This document shows, piece after piece, positions 55,282 to 63,603 of a DNA stretch of 64,000 bases; position 1 is the first letter of the stretch; each line of letters begins with the position of its first letter. Both the position numbers and the translations under genes were made by a program. Origin of the DNA: Ectothiorhodosinus mongolicus (GTDB lineage Bacteria > Pseudomonadota > Gammaproteobacteria > Ectothiorhodospirales > Ectothiorhodospiraceae). The stretch covers positions 1,068,784 through 1,132,783 of the forward strand of contig NZ_CP023018.1 of assembly GCF_022406875.1 (NCBI RefSeq). The letters run 5' to 3'. Under the pieces are notes generated by a model. The model had not been told where the DNA came from, did no database searches, and saw nothing but the letters and a program-made list of their open reading frames with translations.

Positions 55282-56802
55282 CTACAGCATATCGGATTGT
55301 CGCCAGCGATCCATGGCCCGGTAAGACAAGGCTTCTGATAAATGAGTCATGGTGATGTTCACGGATGCTTGCATGTCGGCAATGGTGCGGGCCACGCGAA
55401 TAATCCGATGACGGCTGCGTGTGGATAGGCGAAAGCGTTGCATCGCTTGCTCTAAAAGCGCCTGGGCAGGCGCATCAAGTGCGGCAAACTCCGCTAACTG
55501 ATGGCCCAATAGCTGCGCATTAAGGCATTGCTGACGGTTGATTTGTCTATCCTGACAGGCGCTAACGCGGGCGCGAATGGCCGCAGAATCCTCGGCTTTT
55601 GCGTCTGGACTAGTGTTCAGGCCGCTGGGGCGGGGCACTTCGATGCACAAATCCATGCGATCCAAAAAGGGTGCCGAGAGCCGGTTGCGGTGTCTGCGGC
55701 GTTGCTCCGCGGTGCACTCACATCGCTCCCCCAGATCGCAATCAAATCCCTGAGGGCAGGGGTTCATCGCCGCCACCAGTTGAAATTGTGCTGGGAATGT
55801 CGCCTGTTGGGCGGCGCGTGAGACATTCACTTCGCCGCTTTCCAATGGCTCGCGCATTACATCCAAAACGCCCTTTCTAAATTCCGTCAATTCATCCAAA
55901 AACAGCACCCCATTGTGGGCCAGCGAGATTTCACCGGGTCTAGGGCGCGCTCCGCCGCCAATCAGTGCAATGCCTGAAGCCGTGTGATGCGGTGCCCGGA
56001 AGGGCCTCGCCTGCCAGTGCTGCAAATCAATGCCCTGATAGCTGATGGCGTGGATGGCTGCGGTCTCCAGTGCTTGATTTGTGGTCATCGGCGGTAAAAT
56101 CCCCGGCAGTCGTGTGGCCAGCATGGTTTTGCCGGTCCCGGGCGGTCCGATCATCAAGAGATGATGGTGGCCACTGGCAGTCACCTCAACGGCCCGGCGC
56201 GCCAAGCCCTGTCCCTGTACATCCGCCATATCGGGGTAGGAAGGGCTTTGCGTTTGAATATCGGATGTGCCTGTATGCAGCTCAAGCGGGGGATTGTCGC
56301 GGAAATGGTCACAAATGGCGCTAAGGTGATTGGCCGCTATCACTTCTACCCCATCCACTAGCAGGGCCTCAGCCGCATCGTGTTCAGCAACAAACAAACG
56401 ATGCTTTTGCGTTTTTGCGGCCAGCGCCGCGGTCAATACGCCGCCCACACCGCGAAGCTCGCCGGTGAGTCCCAATTCACCGATGAACTCAGCCTGATCC
56501 AGCGCATTTGCGGGTATTTGCCAAGAGGCGATCAAAATGCCGATGGCTATGCCTAAATCAAAGCGGCCTCCCTCTTTGGGCAGATCAGCAGGAGCCAAAT
56601 TCACGGTGATGCGCCGCGCTGGGAACTTATAGCCGCTGGTGATAATGGCGGCGCGCACGCGTTCACGACTTTCTTTGACCGCGGTTTCTGGCAGGCCAAC
56701 GATGCCAAAGCGCGGCAGGCCATTGGCTAGATGAACCTCAATGGTGACTTCGGGCGCCTTCAGGCCCAGTAAGGCCCGGCTGGTGATAATGGCTGGATTC
56801 AT
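55282..56802 (-). CDS. comM: YifB/ComM-type Mg-chelatase-like AAA ATPase
   Basis: A 506-residue protein with an N-terminal Lon-S16-like domain (IITSRALLGLKAPEVTIEVHLANGLPRFGIVGLPE), a AAA core (IGPPGTGKTMLATRLPGIL, HNGVLFLDELTEF) and a Cys-rich element (PCPQGFDCDLGERCECT). ComM helps branch migration during natural transformation. It is divergent from the octaheme cytochrome gene and heads the 15-gene leftward series. The cysteines suggest a zinc site. Confidence 0.95.
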   Translation of the reverse strand: MNPAIITSRALLGLKAPEVTIEVHLANGLPRFGIVGLPETAVKESRERVRAAIITSGYKFPARRITVNLAPADLPKEGGRFDLGIAIGILIASWQIPANALDQAEFIGELGLTGELRGVGGVLTAALAAKTQKHRLFVAEHDAAEALLVDGVEVIAANHLSAICDHFRDNPPLELHTGTSDIQTQSPSYPDMADVQGQGLARRAVEVTASGHHHLLMIGPPGTGKTMLATRLPGILPPMTTNQALETAAIHAISYQGIDLQHWQARPFRAPHHTASGIALIGGGARPRPGEISLAHNGVLFLDELTEFRKGVLDVMREPLESGEVNVSRAAQQATFPAQFQLVAAMNPCPQGFDCDLGERCECTAEQRRRHRNRLSAPFLDRMDLCIEVPRPSGLNTSPDAKAEDSAAIRARVSACQDRQINRQQCLNAQLLGHQLAEFAALDAPAQALLEQAMQRFRLSTRSRHRIIRVARTIADMQASVNITMTHLSEALSYRAMDRWRQSDML

Positions 56803-56925
56803 GGTGTGTGATGACTAATGGTTAAACGAGTTGTGACCTATATCATTGGGGGCTAACGTTCCTATGGAGAGGTGTCGGTGAACCTCGCTAAGGTGTAGGT
56901 AAGCCCCAAACCTCGGGAGTCCATC

Positions 56926-58569
56926 GTGTTTAGTAAGGCACTCGTGCCGCTTATTGCTCTGAGCCTCATGCTGGCAGTTGCCGGTATGCCTGCTTTGGCG
57001 CAAACGCCATCGCAAGAATCCCTAGATGCTAATCCGCAAACCCGTTTAGATGTGACCGCTGATCACCGGAAATTCCAACGTTTGTCGCGTGAGTTTGCCT
57101 CGGGCCCAGAAGTCACTGAGGCCTGTATTCATTGTCATACTGAAGCGGCGCGCCAAGTGCACAACAGCATCCATTGGACCTGGGAATATGATCAACCCGA
57201 GACCGGCCAGCGACTGGGTAAGCGCTTTGTGCTGAATAATTTCTGTCTGGGGATTGCCGGCAGTGAACAGCGCTGCGCCAGTTGTCATGTGGGTTATGGC
57301 TTTGACGGTCCAGACTTTGATTTCACTGCGGAGAACCGCGTGGACTGCTTGGTCTGTCATGACAATACCGGGACTTACAGCAAATTCCCTACGGCAGCAG
57401 GTCATCCCTTATATGAAGACACGATGTTTCGCGGCCGCATGGTTGAGGCGCCCGATCTGAATCACATCGCCCGCCATGTCGGTAAAACCACTCGCACCAC
57501 CTGTGGCAGCTGTCATTTCGAAGGTGGCGGCGGTGATGCCGTCAAACACGGGGATTTGGACAGCAGCCTGATTGACCCACCGTTCTTTGTTGACGTGCAT
57601 ATGTCGCCGGAGGGCTTGGATTTCAGTTGCTCCACCTGTCATGAGTTCAGTGGGCATGTGCAAGAAGGCAGCCGCTATCACAAGAAAACCCATTCGGGTG
57701 AGGTCACGGTGCCCGGTCGCGTGAATGAACGCCCCGGCTGTCAGTCATGTCATGGCGCCGAGCCGCACAGTGCCGGTATCCATGACAAGCTCAATCAGCA
57801 CAGCCAGTTTATTGCCTGCCAGACTTGTCATATTCCAGAGATGGCACGCGGCGGCTTGGCCACCAAGACGCTGTGGGATTGGTCTACCGCAGGAGAGCTT
57901 GATGCCGAGGGTCGCCCCGTGGTGCGTCGCGATGGCAATAACTATGTGACCTATGACGGCATGAAAGGTGATTTTGCTTGGGCGGAGAATTATCCACCGA
58001 TCTACCGCTGGTTCGATGGCAACATGAGCTACACGCTACTCGAAGATCCGATTGATCCCAGCCAGGTCGTTGATATCAATACCCCACAGGGCGAGCCTTG
58101 GGGGCCCGGAGCTTTGATTTGGCCGTTCAAACTGGTGGATGGACGCCAGCCCTATGATGTGGTTCATCAGCGCTTATTGGTGCCGCATCTGTTTGGCCAA
58201 GATGAGTATGCTTACTGGCGCAATTATGACTGGGACCGGGCCTTGGAGTCCGGCATGCGCCAGGCCAATCTCTCCGGACAGACCAGTGCTGAATACAGCG
58301 GCCAATATGGTTTTGTGAATACGCAGATGTTTTGGAGCGTGAACCACATGGTGGCGCCCGCCGACGAAGCCTTGAGTTGCGCCTCATGTCATACCACCGG
58401 TGGTCGTCTTGAGGGCTTGCCTGGTGTGTATATCCCGGGGCGTGATCGACACTCTGTGATCGAGCTGGTGGGTTGGGTGGCTGTGCTTGCCACGCTACTG
58501 TCGGTGCTTGCGCACGGGGGCTTGCGGGTGTTTTTGGCGCGCCGCCGTCGGTCGGGAGATGAAGCATGA
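56926..58569 (+). CDS. Octaheme c-type cytochrome, tetrathionate reductase family
   Basis: A 547-residue exported protein with a Sec signal (residues 1-25, ending PALAQ) and eight heme sites in order: CIHCH, CASCH, CLVCH, CGSCH, CSTCH, CQSCH, CQTCH, CASCH. The GKRFVLNNFC segment before heme 2 may carry the lysine that is the distal ligand in the Shewanella OTR family. Near the C-terminus a membrane helix (VIELVGWVAVLATLLSVLAHGG) anchors it. Tetrathionate, nitrite or hydroxylamine are possible substrates for the family. The start is GTG at 56926. It overlaps the cytochrome b gene by 4 bp. Confidence 0.88.
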   Translation: MFSKALVPLIALSLMLAVAGMPALAQTPSQESLDANPQTRLDVTADHRKFQRLSREFASGPEVTEACIHCHTEAARQVHNSIHWTWEYDQPETGQRLGKRFVLNNFCLGIAGSEQRCASCHVGYGFDGPDFDFTAENRVDCLVCHDNTGTYSKFPTAAGHPLYEDTMFRGRMVEAPDLNHIARHVGKTTRTTCGSCHFEGGGGDAVKHGDLDSSLIDPPFFVDVHMSPEGLDFSCSTCHEFSGHVQEGSRYHKKTHSGEVTVPGRVNERPGCQSCHGAEPHSAGIHDKLNQHSQFIACQTCHIPEMARGGLATKTLWDWSTAGELDAEGRPVVRRDGNNYVTYDGMKGDFAWAENYPPIYRWFDGNMSYTLLEDPIDPSQVVDINTPQGEPWGPGALIWPFKLVDGRQPYDVVHQRLLVPHLFGQDEYAYWRNYDWDRALESGMRQANLSGQTSAEYSGQYGFVNTQMFWSVNHMVAPADEALSCASCHTTGGRLEGLPGVYIPGRDRHSVIELVGWVAVLATLLSVLAHGGLRVFLARRRRSGDEA

Positions 58570-59156
58570 GTGGTGAAATTCTTTTTTCCCGCTTTGAGCG
58601 TTTTTGGCATTGGACCCAGGCGATCCTGATTTTTGGCTTGCTGTTCACCGGCCTAGAACTGCACGGAACTCATAGCAGCCTGGGCTATGAGACCGCTTAC
58701 TCCGCCCATATCGTCATGGCGCTGAGCCTGATTGCTCTATGGGCTTTTGCCATCTTCTGGCACATCACTACCGGGGAGTGGCGTCAGTATGTCCCCACCC
58801 ATAAGGGCATGATCCCGGTGATGCTGTATTACGCTTATGGAATTTTTTCTGGGGAAGCCAAGCCTTACACCCAGACACCATCAGCCAAACACAACCCCCT
58901 ACAGCGGGTGGCATATTTCAGTTTTAAGGTGTTTATTGCTCCGGCCTTATGGATCTCCGGTGTATTGCTCTTGTTGTATGGCAGCTGGCGCTATAGCCCC
59001 TTGGGGGAGATCTTGCCCTTGGCAACGGTGGCCTATGTGCATGTCACAGCCAGCTTCGCGCTGATGATTTTCATCATCGGCCATATCTACATGGCAGGGA
59101 CCACGGGTACCCCTTGGTATGCGTATTTGCGCAGTATGATCACCGGCCGCAAATAG
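58566..59156 (+). CDS. Cytochrome b (b561/Ni-Fe hydrogenase type)
   Basis: A 196-residue integral protein with four membrane helices. FERFWHWTQAILIFGLLFTGLEL, AHIVMALSLIALWAFAIFWHI and YVHVTASFALMIFIIGHIYMAG carry the histidines expected to bind two b hemes. It would link the membrane quinone pool to the octaheme cytochrome whose gene it overlaps by 4 bp. The direction of electron flow cannot be told from sequence. Confidence 0.9.
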   Translation: MSGEILFSRFERFWHWTQAILIFGLLFTGLELHGTHSSLGYETAYSAHIVMALSLIALWAFAIFWHITTGEWRQYVPTHKGMIPVMLYYAYGIFSGEAKPYTQTPSAKHNPLQRVAYFSFKVFIAPALWISGVLLLLYGSWRYSPLGEILPLATVAYVHVTASFALMIFIIGHIYMAGTTGTPWYAYLRSMITGRK

Positions 59157-59164
59157 CCGCGCGC

Positions 59165-59626
59165 TTAGCCACTGATTGCGTCCCACATGCACAGTGGTTC
59201 ATTGTCTGAGATCGCCAAGCCATGCGTTACCGAGATGGCGTTAGCCCCGCCTGAATAATCCAAAGCGGCATGGTGGCGGGAGCTTAACTCCGCCAAAAAC
59301 CAGGCGATCTCAGAGGGATGCACAACATAGCCATCACGATTGAGGTGACGCAAAAGAATCATGTTTTCCTCAACGCGAGCCAGCAGCGGTAAGGGCAGCC
59401 CGATGGGCAGGATATGCGTTTGAACCAGCCACTCCACCGGTGTTGGCTTGGCGGCTGGTAGCGGACGGGCATCAATACGAAAGTGGCCGCCACCCCCGGC
59501 TTGGCGCAGCAGTTGTTTCATCCAGTTGCTCGGAAAGCCCTCATGAATAATGAGGGTGCGCCCGCCATAGCGCTGTAAAAACCGCTCTAACTGAGCCTCT
59601 GGGCCCGGCCGAAACAGCCCAAACAT
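59165..59626 (-). CDS. Hypothetical protein next to ubiK
   Basis: A 153-residue soluble protein. No signal peptide or membrane segment is seen. Notable parts are TLIIHEGFPSNWMKQLLRQAGGGGHFRID, LLRHLNRDGYVVHPSEIAWFLAEL and HHAALDYSGGANAISVTHGL. I do not recognise the family. It overlaps the ubiK stop by 1 bp, so the two are probably translationally coupled. It converges on the cytochrome b gene. Confidence 0.75.
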   Translation of the reverse strand: MFGLFRPGPEAQLERFLQRYGGRTLIIHEGFPSNWMKQLLRQAGGGGHFRIDARPLPAAKPTPVEWLVQTHILPIGLPLPLLARVEENMILLRHLNRDGYVVHPSEIAWFLAELSSRHHAALDYSGGANAISVTHGLAISDNEPLCMWDAISG

Positions 59627-59883
59627 TACTTCCCGCCGTTGAGCATGGCCTTTTCCAAAGCGGTGACGCGTTCTTCCATGGCCGCTAAGCGCTCACGTGT
59701 GCGCTCCAAGAGCGCGACCTGCACGTCAAACTCTTCGCGCGTGACCAGGTCCATGCGCTGAAAAGTGCCAGACAGACTGGCCTTAACGTTCTTCTCAATA
59801 TCTTTCTGCGCGTTGCGCACCGATTCGGGCAGCATTTCGGTGAACTTGCGGGTCATCTCATCCAAGGTCTTGTTGTCGATCAT
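59626..59883 (-). CDS. ubiK: Ubiquinone biosynthesis accessory factor UbiK
   Basis: An 85-residue YqiC/BMFP-family protein. DEMTRKFTEMLPESVRNAQKDIEKNVKASLSGTFQRMDLVTREEFDVQ and a C-terminal coiled coil (ALLERTRERLAAMEERVTALE) are the family pattern. UbiK trimerises at the membrane and aids aerobic ubiquinone synthesis. Its position next to porin-glnK-amtB and comM is conserved in related bacteria. It is divergent from the porin gene. Confidence 0.93.
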   Translation of the reverse strand: MIDNKTLDEMTRKFTEMLPESVRNAQKDIEKNVKASLSGTFQRMDLVTREEFDVQVALLERTRERLAAMEERVTALEKAMLNGGK

Positions 59884-59980
59884 GGTTGCTATTCCTCACC
59901 AAAGCCAAGGGCATCAGCCCAAAGTGTAGCAGTGCCGCCCGGCGCTTGCGCAAGCTGCGTGTCGAAGATGACAGAAAATA

Positions 59981-60010
59981 TGCACCGAATGAGTGCACCT
60001 TTTCGGTGCC
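59981..60010. promoter_or_regulatory. Two overlapping NtrC sites upstream of porin-glnK-amtB
   Basis: Two GCAC-N7-GTGC dyads overlap: TGCACCGAATGAGTGCA (59981-59997) and TGCACCTTTTCGGTGCC (59994-60010), sharing TGCA. Each is 11 of 12 to the NtrC consensus. Their centres are 13 bp apart and lie about 129 and 116 bp before the inferred transcription start. Confidence 0.85.
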
Positions 60011-60091
60011 TTTGAACCACATTGAAGCACATGATCACTGCTGTGCTGCAGCAAACATTTCAAACTATTGTTTTTATTGAAAAATAAAACT

Positions 60092-60107
60092 TGGCACGGC
60101 AAATGCA
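60092..60107 (+). promoter_or_regulatory. Sigma-54 promoter of porin-glnK-amtB
   Basis: TGGCACGGCAAATGCA matches the -24/-12 consensus with the GG and GC pairs exactly spaced and one mismatch. The inferred start near 60118 gives a leader of about 53 nt. The 287-bp region from 59884 to the porin start also holds AT-rich DNA between the NtrC sites and promoter, where a bend or IHF site could lie. Confidence 0.9.
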
Positions 60108-60170
60108 TATTGCATTGCGGCAGTTTCATTTTCACCACAACGATTCGCATACCGCGAGGAGAATATTAAA

Positions 60171-60848
60171 ATGAGCAATACCTTTAGCAAGAAAATCCTA
60201 AGCTCTGCCGTTGCTGGCGCACTGTTAGTCGGTGCCGGTGGCATCAGCACCGCCAAAGCCGATTTGGAATTCAATGTCGGCGTTTTCAGTGACTACATCC
60301 TTTGGGGTACGACTGCATCCAACAACAATGCAGTAGTCCAAGGTGGAGTAGATTACGCTGATGACTCCGGTATTTATGTTGGGACTTGGATCTCCACGCT
60401 GGATGCCGACGATGGACAGGAAGTTGACCTTTATGCTGGTTATGAATTCTCAGCGGGCGACTTGGACTTTGACCTCGGCTTAGTTTACTACTACTACACT
60501 GCTGATAGTGATGCAAACTACGCGGACATCTATGCCAGCGTTGGGTTCGGGCCAGTTTATGCAGGTGTTAATTACGCTGCATATGCCAAAGACAGTGATT
60601 ACGAGGGTTCCATCGTCTACACGATTGGAGGTGGCTTCGAGGTCATGCCAACCATTTCTCTCGATGGTGAAGTGGGATACACCAAACAAAAGGCCATCCT
60701 TGATACCGGCGAGGATTTTAGTTGGACCTTCTGGAGCCTGAGTCTGACCAAGAGCACCGACATGGGTGATATCTCGGTGACCTACGCGCAGACAAATGAG
60801 AGTGATATTGACGAGCTGTTTGTTGTTGGTTACAGCCTGAGCTTCTAA
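60171..60848 (+). CDS. TorF-family putative outer membrane porin
   Basis: A 225-residue beta-rich protein. The signal peptide (about residues 1-30, ending TAKA) is followed by NVGVFSDYILWGTTASNNNAVVQGGVDYAD, the 'TIGR02001/TorF' pattern, and alternating aromatic beta strands. It ends in Phe (VGYSLSF), as outer membrane barrels do. It is very acidic. It lies ahead of glnK-amtB behind a sigma-54 promoter, so it may let ammonium or another nitrogen source cross the outer membrane (inference). GAGGAG lies 9 bp before the ATG. Confidence 0.88.
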   Translation: MSNTFSKKILSSAVAGALLVGAGGISTAKADLEFNVGVFSDYILWGTTASNNNAVVQGGVDYADDSGIYVGTWISTLDADDGQEVDLYAGYEFSAGDLDFDLGLVYYYYTADSDANYADIYASVGFGPVYAGVNYAAYAKDSDYEGSIVYTIGGGFEVMPTISLDGEVGYTKQKAILDTGEDFSWTFWSLSLTKSTDMGDISVTYAQTNESDIDELFVVGYSLSF

Positions 60849-60882
60849 TCCGAACTAAGAGGCACACCCATCTAATGGGGGA

Positions 60883-60902
60883 GCGGCCCCTTCGGGGGCC
60901 GC
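60883..60902 (+). terminator. Intercistronic hairpin between porin and glnK
   Basis: A perfect 8-bp stem GCGGCCCC/GGGGCCGC with a TTCG tetraloop (60883-60902) and no T run. It probably stabilises the porin mRNA or partly ends transcription, so the porin could be made in excess over glnK and amtB. Confidence 0.6.
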
Positions 60903-60912
60903 AACCTTCTGA

Positions 60913-61263
<351 letters not shown>

Positions 61264-61302
61264 TCAAACCCAACAGCTGACTATGTTGGCGGAGGAAACA
61301 CT

Positions 61303-62556
61303 GTGGATACACAAGTAATAGAAGTTGCATATGCGTTGGACACGTTTTATTTCCTCGTGTCTGGCGCACTGGTCATGTGGATGGCCGCTGGATTTACCAT
61401 GCTCGAGGCCGGTTTGGTTCGGACCAAAAGCACAGTAGAAATTTTGACGAAAAACATCGCGCTGTATTCGACGGCATGCATCATGTACATGCTGATTGGG
61501 TACAACATCATGTATGGCGACGGAATCAGCTCGTTTATTCCAAGCTTCATGCCGATTCTGAGTGGCGCCGATAACACCGCCGCAGAAGTCATTGCCAGTG
61601 ATGGAGATATCTACTACTCCAACCTGTCTGACTTCTTCTTCCAGGTGGTGTTCGTGGCAACCGCCATGTCGATCGTCTCGGGTGCTGTTGCCGAGCGTAT
61701 GAAGCTCTGGGCTTTCCTCGCATTCTGCGTGGTTCTCACCGGCTTCATCTATCCTTTCCAGGGATACTGGAGCTGGGGTGAAGGCTGGTTGGATGACTTC
61801 GGTTATCTCGACTATGCCGGTTCGGGTATCGTGCACATGACCGGTGCGGTGGCTGCTTTGGCAGGTGTCATCCTGCTGGGCGCTCGTAAAGGCAAGTATG
61901 GTCCTGATGGTCAGATCAACGCCATCCCAGGTGCGAACATGCCTTTGGCAACGCTTGGTGTGCTGATCCTGTGGTTGGGTTGGTTCGGTTTCAACGGCGG
62001 TTCTGAGCTGAAAGTCTCTGACGTTGAATCTGCCAATGCTGTGGCTCGTGTGTTCACCAACACCAACCTGGCTGCCGCTGGTGGTGTGATCGCCGCGATC
62101 ATTGCTTCACGCCTGATCTTTGGCAAAGCTGATTTGACCATGGGCCTGAACGGTGCGATCGCTGGCCTGGTGTCGATCACCGCTGAACCGCTGATGCCGC
62201 ATCCCTTCTTGGCGATGATCATCGGTATGGTCGGTGGCGTGCTCGTGGTGCTGTCAATCCTGGCCCTCGACAAGATGCGTCTGGACGATCCGGCTGGTGC
62301 CATCTCCGCTCACGGTACCGCAGGTATCTGGGGTGTGTTGGCGGTGCTGCTGTCCAATCCCGACGCGACCTTTGCCGGTCAGATCGTGGGTCTGGTCGCT
62401 ATCTTCGCCTTCGTCTTCGTCCTTAGCTTCATCTTCTGGGGCCTGCTCAAAGCCACGATCGGTATTCGTGTCAGCGAGGAAGACGAGTACAACGGTGTGG
62501 ATATCGCCGAATGTGGTCTCGAGGCTTATCCGGAATTCACTTCCGGTCGCAAGTAA
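61303..62556 (+). CDS. amtB: Ammonium transporter AmtB
   Basis: A 417-residue channel with 11 membrane helices. MWMAAGFTMLEAGLVRTKS, FFFQVVFVATAMSIVSGAVAERMK, SGIVHMTGAVAALAGVILLGARKG and ISAHGTAGIWGVLAVLL carry the Phe gate and the paired pore histidines. No separate signal peptide is seen. The start is GTG at 61303 with GGAGGA upstream. It ends the nitrogen-regulated unit, and a strong terminator follows. Confidence 0.97.
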   Translation: MDTQVIEVAYALDTFYFLVSGALVMWMAAGFTMLEAGLVRTKSTVEILTKNIALYSTACIMYMLIGYNIMYGDGISSFIPSFMPILSGADNTAAEVIASDGDIYYSNLSDFFFQVVFVATAMSIVSGAVAERMKLWAFLAFCVVLTGFIYPFQGYWSWGEGWLDDFGYLDYAGSGIVHMTGAVAALAGVILLGARKGKYGPDGQINAIPGANMPLATLGVLILWLGWFGFNGGSELKVSDVESANAVARVFTNTNLAAAGGVIAAIIASRLIFGKADLTMGLNGAIAGLVSITAEPLMPHPFLAMIIGMVGGVLVVLSILALDKMRLDDPAGAISAHGTAGIWGVLAVLLSNPDATFAGQIVGLVAIFAFVFVLSFIFWGLLKATIGIRVSEEDEYNGVDIAECGLEAYPEFTSGRK

Positions 62557-62584
62557 GCCTAAGCACGATCTTCAAGGAAGAAAC

Positions 62585-62612
62585 GCAGGCGCCCTCGGGC
62601 GCCTGCTTTTTT
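62585..62612 (+). terminator. Intrinsic terminator after amtB
   Basis: A 10-bp perfect stem GCAGGCGCCC/GGGCGCCTGC (62585-62594 with 62597-62606) is followed by six T. The minimal loop means the innermost pair may not form. It lies 28 bp past the amtB stop and faces the ispH stop at 62624. Confidence 0.92.
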
Positions 62613-62623
62613 ATGTGCGGCGG

Positions 62624-63559
62624 TTAAGCGCGTAATTCGCGGGGGAGTTGGAAAATGACCTGTTCCTTGCGGCCCTGGTTTTCGATACAGGCCTCAACAC
62701 CGCGTTCTTTGAGATAGCTAATGACCTGTTGCACCAAGAGTTCGGGGGCAGAGGCGCCTGCGGTCAGGCCAATGTGCTGCCGGTCTTTAAGCCAAGCCTC
62801 ATCAATGTCTTCCGGACCATCAATAAGATAGGCTTCAACACCCATCTTCTCGGCAATTTCTCTCAAGCGATTGGAGTTAGAACTATTGGGCGAACCCACC
62901 ACTAACATTAAATCGCATTCCGTGGCCAGCGATTTCACCGCATCTTGGCGGTTCTGAGTGGCGTAACAAATATCGTCGCGACGTTGACCCATGATACTGG
63001 GGAAGCGCTTGCGCAGCGCATCAACAATATTTTGGGTGTCATCCATCGACAGCGTCGTCTGGGTCACAAACGCCAGCTTTTCTGGGTTTTTCACCTGTAG
63101 TTTTTCGGCTTGTTCGACATCTTCGACGAGATACATTTCGCCACCTTTGCTGCGATCGTACTGGCCTAGGGTTCCGTCCACCTCGGGATGGCCGGCATGG
63201 CCAATGAGAATCACCTCTTCACCACGACTAGCATGTCTCGAAACTTCCATATGGACTTTGGTGACCAGTGGGCAGGTAGCATCGAAAACTCTCAGACCGC
63301 GCTCATCGGCTTCTTCGCGTATGCGCTTGGCTACCCCATGAGCGCTGAAGATCACCGTGGCCCCATCGGGCACTTCACTGAGTTCTTCGACGAAAATGGC
63401 ACCCTTGTCACGCAGTTCATTGACCACATAGCGGTTATGTACGACTTCATGGCGCACATAAATGGGCTTACCAAACATCTCTAAAGCGCGTTCAACAATC
63501 TCGATTGCACGGTCAACGCCAGCGCAAAAGCCACGCGGATTGGCCAGAAGGATATTCAT
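62624..63559 (-). CDS. ispH: 4-hydroxy-3-methylbut-2-enyl diphosphate reductase
   Basis: A 311-residue [4Fe-4S] enzyme, the last step of the MEP isoprenoid pathway. The cluster cysteines are in [28 protein letters not shown] and [24 protein letters not shown] and [13 protein letters not shown] are further signatures. It follows fkpB by 44 bp on the same strand, as in many related genomes. Confidence 0.97.
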   Translation of the reverse strand: MNILLANPRGFCAGVDRAIEIVERALEMFGKPIYVRHEVVHNRYVVNELRDKGAIFVEELSEVPDGATVIFSAHGVAKRIREEADERGLRVFDATCPLVTKVHMEVSRHASRGEEVILIGHAGHPEVDGTLGQYDRSKGGEMYLVEDVEQAEKLQVKNPEKLAFVTQTTLSMDDTQNIVDALRKRFPSIMGQRRDDICYATQNRQDAVKSLATECDLMLVVGSPNSSNSNRLREIAEKMGVEAYLIDGPEDIDEAWLKDRQHIGLTAGASAPELLVQQVISYLKERGVEACIENQGRKEQVIFQLPRELRA

Positions 63560-63603
63560 ACATCAATCGCCTGTAATAAGTGCCACAGACCAAGCATAGT
63601 ACA

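Noticed and set aside
56830-56860. FNR box in the comM-octaheme cytochrome gap (TTGTGACCTATATCA)
   Set aside because: Spacing and both half sites deviate from the consensus.
60883-60902. Full transcription terminator between porin and glnK
   Set aside because: The stem is strong but no T run follows, so complete termination is unlikely.
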